Below, in pieces: positions 15,354-20,458 of a stretch of DNA of 20,458 nucleotides. This DNA is from a virus. Numbering within the stretch: position 1 is the stretch's first letter; each line of letters begins with the position of its first letter. Made by a program: the position numbers and the translations under genes. The stretch lies in the IMG/VR virus record IMGVR_UViG_3300022837_000121, positions 1 through 20,458 of that record. One strand, 5' to 3'. The notes beneath the pieces are model-generated. The model saw only the letters and a program-made list of their open reading frames with translations, was not told the DNA's origin and ran no database searches.

Positions 15354-18139
15354 CAGTTGCCACCGACAATAGCGTCAGGCGTGACAGACAAGATGGTCAG
15401 AGGTAGCGGGTCGCGCTGCTCGATCACCACCTGCTTTTTCTTGCCCCAACCACTTTTTACCGTCACGTCGATGTTCTCGGTGACCATCTGCAAAGGCGTG
15501 TTTTCCGCACGGGGTTGAGCAAAGGCCACCTCTCGGAGCTGGTCCTCTGACGGTCCAGTCCACATGCCACGGCTGCGCTCAACCTCGACCGCTAGGCGGC
15601 TGTAGTTAAGCGCCCGGTTGTCGATCGTGTTGCGGGCACCGTAGGTGGACAGCGGCAGCGTGATCAGTTGGCAGGTGTACGGCAAGCCGATGTGGACCCG
15701 GCTGGCTGGCGCGCTGAGGGTCACCGACCCGTCGGTGACAACCAGCCCCCGCTCGACGCGCCCGTTGGCGGCGGCCACCACCTCTTCTCCCTCAAGATGA
15801 GCGAGCCCGGACAAAGTGGTGACCGCCTCTCTCGCCGCGCCGCCGGAAGAGTAAACGGCGAAGCTCGAGCCCGTGTACGGCGTCCCCTGCCTGTAGATCT
15901 CAAAGGTATCTGCAGTGGGGTTGGCAACCGTAAATCCTGTGCCGTTGTAAACGGAAGACAGCGCCTTGCGCGTGGTCCCACTCGAGGTGACCTCGAGCAC
16001 GCCAGATATGTCGACAATAGCCCCGGCGCTCAGCCCGTGGCTGGGCGCAGTGACCACCACCGGATTGCTAGACGTCATGTGCGTGATCGTGATCGGTGCG
16101 TCTAAGCTCAGCCCGCAGTCCACACAAAAGGCGTCCTGCAGATCTTCGAAGTCCCCTGTGTCCAGCCGCTCGATGAAGGTCTTGGTGACGCCGTTGATGA
16201 CGCGGGACACAGCAAAATACGGCACGTCTTTGTCGTCTTCTCGGACAACCGCTACGCTCTTAAATAGCCCGCGGGTCGACGCCCGTGTCCACGCAAAGAC
16301 CTCCTGCTCGTTCTGGTACGTCAGGCTCAGGGCGCTCCCGTCGCCGCGAATAAACCAGATGATGTCGTATGGAGAGGGCGCGAAATCCCAGTCGACGATA
16401 TATGCGCGGTCAAGCAGGTGACGCGCTAAGACAGTGATGTCGCGGCCAGTAAACTTGTCGGTCGCGAACTCGTAGGACAGCTCACGAATAAAGTTGCCCG
16501 GGGCCATGTAAAGCGCCACATCCCCAGCGACAATCGGGCGCAACGAAGTAGACCCGTAATAGCTCTGCGGCTTGATGTTTATCGTGGACGGGGTGAACGC
16601 GGCGTCAGCCGTGCCTTTGACCCGGTACTCGGCCCCCGTGGTCAAGAACACCAGATCGCTCAATGGGATGATGTGCCTGATCTCGTTGATCCGCCGTGCG
16701 GATAGTGTCCCGATAATGGCATCGTCGTCTCGCAATGGGGTGGACGTAGCAAAGTTGTAGAACACCCCGGTCTGTGTCGCCCAGAACCGATTTGGGAACA
16801 CGTTCGAGTTGGCGTAAATCTGGCGCTGCTGAAAGAAGCCCGTGGTCGATGGCCAATAGCCGGGGCCTTCCTCAAAGGGGTTGGCAGCCAATGGCGCGGT
16901 GTCGCCAGTGTCTGCCTCGACAAAGGCGTCATGAAACTCGTCAATGTCAACTCTGCCGATGAACCCGTACAGCCCGTTGTCGTCCGCTCGATAGATGTTG
17001 TAGGTGTCGGCGTCTGCCGCGGGCACCCAAGAGACGGTGTTGTCCCACGCAAGCGCGGTCGCTTGGGTCTTTACAAAAGCCGTAAGCACTGACCCGCCCG
17101 AGGTATAGGCGCCGTAGTCAGTGCCGTCGATAACCGCGCGGCCAGTGCTCATCAGCTCAAACGTCGTCGGGGTGGGGGAACCTAAAACAAGAAACCTGCG
17201 GTCGTTGAGCTCAGTCATGCCCACCACGCCGCTGATGTAGATCTCGTCCCCGTACGTCAACTCGTGCTCGCTCGACGTGGTTATCACGACAGGGCTGGTT
17301 GCGGTGGCGCCAGTGATCGTGATGCCGGCTGCGCTGAGGGCGGATAGGCTCTCTTCAAACGTGGCGCGGTTATTGGCGGTCACCTTGTACTTGAGCGTGT
17401 CGCCGTCGACTACCCATGTGCCGCCGCTGCTGTAGCTAGAGTAGCCCGAGCTGTCGACGCCCTCGAGGCGAAACGTATTCCCGTCGATCGCCGTGATGCG
17501 GTAAGTGTTACCATTGAGCTCAGCCATCCCGACAATGCCCGTGATCAGCACTTCGGCCCCCGTGGACAGCCCGTGCCCAGTGGAGGTGACGATTGCTGGG
17601 TTGGCTTGGGTTACGTCAGAGATCGACCCGCTCTGCAGGTAATTGTTTGTGATTGACAGGGCAGTCGGCGGCTCTTGGCTTGGGGAGAACTCGATCTCTG
17701 TCAGGGTCCAGTTGGTGTTTGTGATGCGCACCAGCTCGCGAGGGGCGTAATTAGGGTGGACGATAGTCATAACATCGCCACTCTGGGCGAACTCAATTTC
17801 AAATAAGTTGGCGGCAGCGTAGGGGGTCACGATCTCATAAGGGACACCCCCGTTCAGGATCTGGCCAGCATAGGTGTAGAACCGCATGTACTGATCGCCG
17901 AGCTCGAGGATATAGGTCTGCTCGGTGTTGAACTCGAAGGGGATCAGGCGGACTGTGCCAGTGGTCTTGGCCTCAGCGATAAACTGCAGCCCGGGCCGAC
18001 TCTTCATCCCGCCGGTTACCTCGGAGATAAAGTTCTCGGCACGCTCTGCGCCAACAGCGCGCTTTGATAGATCAACCCTTGCAGCGACTGCCGGGGATAC
18101 TTCACCGCCTGCAAAGCTAGGTTGCGTGAGCTTCGCCAT
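15353..18139 (-). CDS. Tail nozzle / tail tubular protein B-like, with three repeated beta modules (928 aa)
   Basis: This is the probable tail tube nozzle below the head-tail adaptor. The N-terminus carries the family signature: FAGGEVSPAVAARVDL, then AENFISEVTGGMKSRPGLQF, about residues 9-52. Later GFFQQRQIYANSNVFPNRFW (from about 433) is also characteristic. Inserted are three copies of a beta module of 65-90 residues. Each has a start resembling ANPAIVTSTGHGLSTGAEV and an end near YSSGG (about 176-241, 272-350 and 685-770); they resemble the FCCH-type fold seen in many phage tail proteins. A fibronectin-III-like segment, VSWVPAADADTYNIYRADD, lies at about 362-390. At 928 residues it is longer than T7 gp12 (about 790), and the inserts account for the excess. 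The ATG has GAGG 9 bp upstream, just after the adaptor stop, with a 3-bp gap. Confidence 0.88.
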   Translation of the reverse strand: MAKLTQPSFAGGEVSPAVAARVDLSKRAVGAERAENFISEVTGGMKSRPGLQFIAEAKTTGTVRLIPFEFNTEQTYILELGDQYMRFYTYAGQILNGGVPYEIVTPYAAANLFEIEFAQSGDVMTIVHPNYAPRELVRITNTNWTLTEIEFSPSQEPPTALSITNNYLQSGSISDVTQANPAIVTSTGHGLSTGAEVLITGIVGMAELNGNTYRITAIDGNTFRLEGVDSSGYSSYSSGGTWVVDGDTLKYKVTANNRATFEESLSALSAAGITITGATATSPVVITTSSEHELTYGDEIYISGVVGMTELNDRRFLVLGSPTPTTFELMSTGRAVIDGTDYGAYTSGGSVLTAFVKTQATALAWDNTVSWVPAADADTYNIYRADDNGLYGFIGRVDIDEFHDAFVEADTGDTAPLAANPFEEGPGYWPSTTGFFQQRQIYANSNVFPNRFWATQTGVFYNFATSTPLRDDDAIIGTLSARRINEIRHIIPLSDLVFLTTGAEYRVKGTADAAFTPSTINIKPQSYYGSTSLRPIVAGDVALYMAPGNFIRELSYEFATDKFTGRDITVLARHLLDRAYIVDWDFAPSPYDIIWFIRGDGSALSLTYQNEQEVFAWTRASTRGLFKSVAVVREDDKDVPYFAVSRVINGVTKTFIERLDTGDFEDLQDAFCVDCGLSLDAPITITHMTSSNPVVVTAPSHGLSAGAIVDISGVLEVTSSGTTRKALSSVYNGTGFTVANPTADTFEIYRQGTPYTGSSFAVYSSGGAAREAVTTLSGLAHLEGEEVVAAANGRVERGLVVTDGSVTLSAPASRVHIGLPYTCQLITLPLSTYGARNTIDNRALNYSRLAVEVERSRGMWTGPSEDQLREVAFAQPRAENTPLQMVTENIDVTVKSGWGKKKQVVIEQRDPLPLTILSVTPDAIVGGN

Positions 18140-18142
18140 TCT

Positions 18143-18739
18143 TTAATACCTCGCAGAGATCCACCCCGCCTCCGCAGGCTGGGGTGCCTCAAACCCTTCG
18201 TTGGCGTCTGTGGCTTGGGCCTTAGCAATCTCGATGTCGGCCAAAGACTTCATGTCAGACATGATCTGCCGGTCTCCGGTCAGGGGCATCGCGATGTACT
18301 GGGCAAGGCGGTAGGCAAGCGCAGTGACAAACTGCGGGTCGTATCGTTGCGGGTCGGGCTCCCGCTTGGTGTACTCGATGGTCGGGTCGAGCTGGTTGGT
18401 TAGGATGACGTGTACGTCGTCCTTGTTGCGCGCAGTCTCGTACCGGATAGGTGGCTGGTCGTCACCCAGCGGGTTTACAACACGGATGATGCGCAAGGCG
18501 TCGCTCGGGTAGGTGTACATGTACTCCCAGTTCCCGGGGGCGTCCCCCACCAGATTGGCGGGGGTTGCGTATTTACGGGCGAACTTCCATGGGTGATCCC
18601 GAAGTACCATATCGCGCACATGCCCGAACACCAGATTGACCTGCTCGGCCTCCGGTGTCTGGTCGTTCAGTGAGGTGATGTCATAACGATCACCAATGTT
18701 CTGAAGCGCAAGGCGCGCGATTTCGACTTCGGATGCCAT
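18143..18739 (-). CDS. Head-tail adaptor, tail tubular protein A / gp11-like (198 aa)
   Basis: The 198-residue protein matches T7 gp11 (196 aa) in length and in its hallmarks. The N-terminal helix ASEVEIARLALQNIGDRYDI is followed by the conserved motif VLRDHPWKFARKYATPANL (about 45-63). Next is YMYTYPSDALRIIRVVNP (about 73-90) and a C-terminal helical region. In the virion a ring of this protein sits under the portal and joins the nozzle encoded by the next gene. The ATG has a strong GAGGAG ribosome site at 18746-18751, 6 bp upstream and overlapping the end of the preceding gene. A 3-bp gap on each side indicates tight coupling. The acidic/aromatic tail PQPAEAGWISARY is typical of the family. 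Confidence 0.88.
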   Translation of the reverse strand: MASEVEIARLALQNIGDRYDITSLNDQTPEAEQVNLVFGHVRDMVLRDHPWKFARKYATPANLVGDAPGNWEYMYTYPSDALRIIRVVNPLGDDQPPIRYETARNKDDVHVILTNQLDPTIEYTKREPDPQRYDPQFVTALAYRLAQYIAMPLTGDRQIMSDMKSLADIEIAKAQATDANEGFEAPQPAEAGWISARY

Positions 18740-18742
18740 GGT

Positions 18743-19063
18743 CTACTCCTCAGAGCTAGGCTTGCGGCGCGAGCGCACTGGTGGCCTGCGGTTGCTGTCG
18801 ATGACCGGCGCCGGGGCTTGCGCTCGCTTGAGCTGCTCCTCGTCCACCACCTTTGGCTTGATTGGTTTGGTCTGCTCTTCTTCCTCGAGGATGGCGGCGA
18901 GCTGGGCTTTGTCCTCAATGATCTCGGCAGACGCAGGCAGCTTGCCGTTGTCAGCAAAGAAGTCGGGCAAAGAATAGACGCGGCTGGCGTTCTTGCCGCG
19001 GCCCATGCGGCCAAATGCGGGGTGGTAGAAGCCGACTTTGTCGAAGCGTACGTTGATAGGCAT
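18743..19063 (-). CDS. Small unassigned virion-operon protein (106 aa)
   Basis: A 106-residue protein with no family I recognise. The N-terminal 30 residues (MPINVRFDKVGFYHPAFGRM) look folded. The middle is acidic (ILEEEEQTKP), and the C-terminus is proline- and arginine-rich (RRPPVRSRRKPSSEE) and probably disordered. I place the start at the ATG at 19061-19063 rather than at the TTG at 19081, because AAGAGGA at 19071-19077 is correctly spaced for the ATG. Starting at the TTG would place that site inside the coding sequence. The gene lies between cement protein and head-tail adaptor. Short proteins at this site in related phages are usually uncharacterised head-completion or assembly factors. 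The charged tail could bind DNA or another head protein, but this is a guess. Confidence 0.72.
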   Translation of the reverse strand: MPINVRFDKVGFYHPAFGRMGRGKNASRVYSLPDFFADNGKLPASAEIIEDKAQLAAILEEEEQTKPIKPKVVDEEQLKRAQAPAPVIDSNRRPPVRSRRKPSSEE

Positions 19064-19070
19064 TGGTTGT

Positions 19071-19077
19071 TCCTCTT
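19071..19077 (-). promoter_or_regulatory. Ribosome-binding site deciding the start of the 106-aa gene
   Basis: AAGAGGA on the minus strand is 7 bp before the ATG at 19061-19063. It supports that ATG over an in-frame TTG 18 bp upstream. The same segment follows the GC-rich hairpin at 19091-19110 by 13 bp, so the hairpin leaves the ribosome site free. Confidence 0.65.
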
Positions 19078-19090
19078 CCAAAGGGTGGCA

Positions 19091-19110
19091 GGCGGGCCCG
19101 AGGGCCCGCC
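19091..19110 (-). terminator. GC-rich perfect hairpin, possible terminator/attenuator or processing site
   Basis: A perfect 9-bp inverted repeat (ggcgggccc at 19091-19099, gggcccgcc at 19102-19110) with a 2-nt centre lies in the 54-bp gap between the cement gene and the next gene. In practice the stem would be 8 bp with a CUCG-type tetraloop. In the direction of transcription it is followed by tgccacccttt, not a uridine run, so it is not a classical intrinsic terminator. It could be a weak attenuator, or a 3' stabiliser of the abundant capsid/cement mRNA. This is the only gap of more than 35 bp in the operon. Regulatory meaning is inferred. Confidence 0.45.
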
Positions 19111-19117
19111 CGTGTTA

Positions 19118-19585
19118 TCAGTTCTGGTTGTCGGGGTAGGCTTTCCACTTCGTCACGTCCTTGGTCAGGAACGCATTGATTGCCCCTGCCGTGGTCGTGG
19201 TCGTAGTGGTGATGCACAGAATGCCGAGGTACTGCTCGTAGACTGCACCTTCCATTGGCAATGCGATCGCTGTGATCATGGCACCATCAGCAGTCAGGCC
19301 TGTGCCTGCTGCGCCGGTGACGAGCGGGTCGGTGTCGTAATGCACCGTCGCTGAGCCGTCAGTGGCAATGGCGGCCTGCGCATCCGATACGAGCCGGAAC
19401 TTCACCGTACCGGCAGCGCCGCCGGTGATGATCGCAGTGTCGCACTGGATGACGAGGTAGATCGGTTCACCGCTGCCGATGTCCCGGGCTTCCTGCAGGT
19501 CAATGACGTCGCCGATGAGCGCGGTGCCAGCAGCTGCTGCAACGCTGGTCGCATCGGCGAACTCGAGTAGGCTATCGAGGATCAT
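19118..19585 (-). CDS. Bbp16-family capsid cement protein (155 aa)
   Basis: The protein matches the Bbp16 (BPP-1 cement protein) family in length and in its opening: MILDSLLEFADA, then GDVIDLQEARDIGSGEPIYL. These small beta-sandwich proteins bind the outside of the capsid lattice at local symmetry axes and stabilise it. The rest is alternating small and hydrophobic residues, with no cysteine-rich or catalytic motif. A run of seven threonines (residues 126-132, encoded at 19190-19210) near the C-terminus is unusual and may lie in a surface loop. The gene follows the major capsid gene after 21 bp. It has a strong AGAAAGGAG ribosome site, fitting an abundant structural product. The next feature downstream is a stable hairpin. 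Confidence 0.85.
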   Translation of the reverse strand: MILDSLLEFADATSVAAAAGTALIGDVIDLQEARDIGSGEPIYLVIQCDTAIITGGAAGTVKFRLVSDAQAAIATDGSATVHYDTDPLVTGAAGTGLTADGAMITAIALPMEGAVYEQYLGILCITTTTTTTAGAINAFLTKDVTKWKAYPDNQN

Positions 19586-19606
19586 GGTTGATCTCCTTTC
19601 TCAGGC

Positions 19607-20458
19607 TCACACAACGCGAGCTTCGTTGATGGACAGAGCGTCAACCCGACGGATCGGATAGCCACCCCACGAGGTCTGCATCGTACCGCCAACCATTTCC
19701 ATGGTGAGGGTCGAGTTCGAGACCTTCTCGGAAGTCTGACGGCGCAGGAACGCAAGCATCTGCTTATCCATGTACCAAACGCAGCGCCCGAACGATGCGT
19801 TCGGGATCTCCGTCAGTGCACGGTGCATCAGGTCGTTCAGATCCGCACCGGTGGTGAGGTCTGCCGTCAGCAGCGAGCGATCGATGTTGGCGATGCGCAC
19901 GACATAGCGCCAGTCACGAACCGAGAGGCCCGCGTCCCAGCGATAGTGCGTACGATACGCCTGCATGCGGCCCTTGTTGCCGTCTGCGTCTTCAATCGTC
20001 ACCTCACCGAGGTCACGCTGCTTCAAGCCCGCCGCCGAGCCCTTTGGCACGATGCCATGGCAGGTGTTGGGAGACCAGCAGATGAGCCAGATCGAGGCGT
20101 TGTCCGATCCGGTTCCGCCACCCTCGATGATGTTGTCGCCGTTCTCAGCCGACAGATCATTGTAGCGTGGAGCGAAGCCGGTGAACTCTTCTGGGGCGGT
20201 TGCTTCGTCGCCATAGAAGAGGGTGTCCGCGATCTCTTGGTTCATGCCCTCAATATGGGGGCGATCTTCCTGCAGACGGAAGGCAGCAGGATCACCCGCC
20301 ATATCCACGAGGGCCTTGTCGACCTCCGCGTAATCTTCCAGCATGCCGCAGGTGTCCGTCACTTGGACCGCACGGCTCTTGGTCGGCTGAACGCCACCGT
20401 AGAGCTTACGCCAAGTTGGGGTCGGGAGACCCGAACGGATAGACGACCGGTGCCCGGT
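19607..20458 (-). CDS. Major capsid protein, BPP-1 Bbp17-like, N-terminus outside window (283 aa visible)
   Basis: The frame is open from the window edge at 20458 to the TGA at 19607-19609, so the gene is partial at its 5' end. A GTG at 20360-20362 is in frame but lies within the protein, because conserved sequence continues upstream of it: RSGLPTPTWRKLYGGVQPTK. That segment, then GMLEDYAEVDKALVDM, and later WSPNTCHGIVPKG, are characteristic of the BPP-1-like major capsid proteins, which have an HK97-type fold. The following cement gene supports this, since capsid and cement are adjacent in that group. I expect only a few dozen N-terminal residues to be missing. The C-terminus, GGYPIRRVDALSINEARVV, is complete. 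No protease or scaffold domain is fused in the visible part. Confidence 0.88.
   Translation of the reverse strand, partial: TGHRSSIRSGLPTPTWRKLYGGVQPTKSRAVQVTDTCGMLEDYAEVDKALVDMAGDPAAFRLQEDRPHIEGMNQEIADTLFYGDEATAPEEFTGFAPRYNDLSAENGDNIIEGGGTGSDNASIWLICWSPNTCHGIVPKGSAAGLKQRDLGEVTIEDADGNKGRMQAYRTHYRWDAGLSVRDWRYVVRIANIDRSLLTADLTTGADLNDLMHRALTEIPNASFGRCVWYMDKQMLAFLRRQTSEKVSNSTLTMEMVGGTMQTSWGGYPIRRVDALSINEARVV

Noticed and set aside
19079-19081. TTG start for the 106-aa gene (would give 112 aa)
   Set aside because: The well-spaced AAGAGGA site serves the ATG at 19061-19063. The extra residues MEEEQP would be encoded by the ribosome site itself.
19091-19110. Classical rho-independent terminator
   Set aside because: The stem is strong, but no U tract follows in the minus-strand direction. 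Downstream tail genes must also be transcribed, and I see no new promoter.
20360-20362. GTG as start of the major capsid gene
   Set aside because: The conserved capsid segment RSGLPTPTWRKLYGGVQPTK lies upstream in the same open frame, so the true start is beyond the window.
1-20458. CRISPR arrays, tRNAs, insertion sequences, att sites, reverse transcriptase / diversity-generating retroelement
   Set aside because: No direct-repeat arrays, cloverleaf sequences, transposase or RT motifs were seen. Coding density by virion genes is near complete.

Overview
The window is a late (virion morphogenesis) operon of a short-tailed phage (podovirus). It is about 60% G+C by eye. All genes lie on the minus strand, so transcription runs from coordinate 20458 toward 1. 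I see no host genes, tRNAs, integrase, replication or lysis genes. A free phage and a prophage therefore cannot be told apart here. A Gram-negative, probably proteobacterial host is an inference from the T7/BPP-1-like virion parts and the base composition.

In transcription order: the C-terminal part of a BPP-1 (Bbp17)-like major capsid protein (19607-20458, cut by the window edge); a Bbp16-type capsid cement protein (19118-19585); a GC-rich hairpin (19091-19110); a small unassigned protein (18743-19063); a tail tubular A/gp11-like head-tail adaptor (18143-18739); a large tail tubular B/gp12-like nozzle protein with three repeated beta modules (15353-18139); a GNAT acetyltransferase (14904-15353); a gp14-like internal virion protein (14341-14904); a second probable internal virion protein (12598-14328); a giant 3119-residue protein (3230-12589); a tail fibre/spike with a T7 gp17-like N-terminus and a beta-helix (763-3195); two small beta-rich tail-tip proteins (348-761 and 97-351); and the first 33 codons of another tail-fibre gene (1-100, cut by the edge).

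Genes are packed with gaps of 1-54 bp or with ATGA, TAATG and TGATG overlaps, as in one translationally coupled virion operon. No stretch over 300 bp lacks a gene. The adaptor, nozzle and fibres should form the short tail. The three proteins between nozzle and fibre occupy the position of T7 gp14/gp15/gp16, the ejected core proteins.

The outstanding element is the giant protein. It takes up nearly half the window and looks like a 'polyvalent' ejected protein. It has hydrophobic membrane-active segments near both ends. Between them lie an effector-like domain, a HEVGH zinc-peptidase domain, an uncharacterised H-D-x-F-G-H domain that I suspect is a metalloenzyme, long helical stretches, and recurring AP-LEQ linkers that mark cassette boundaries.
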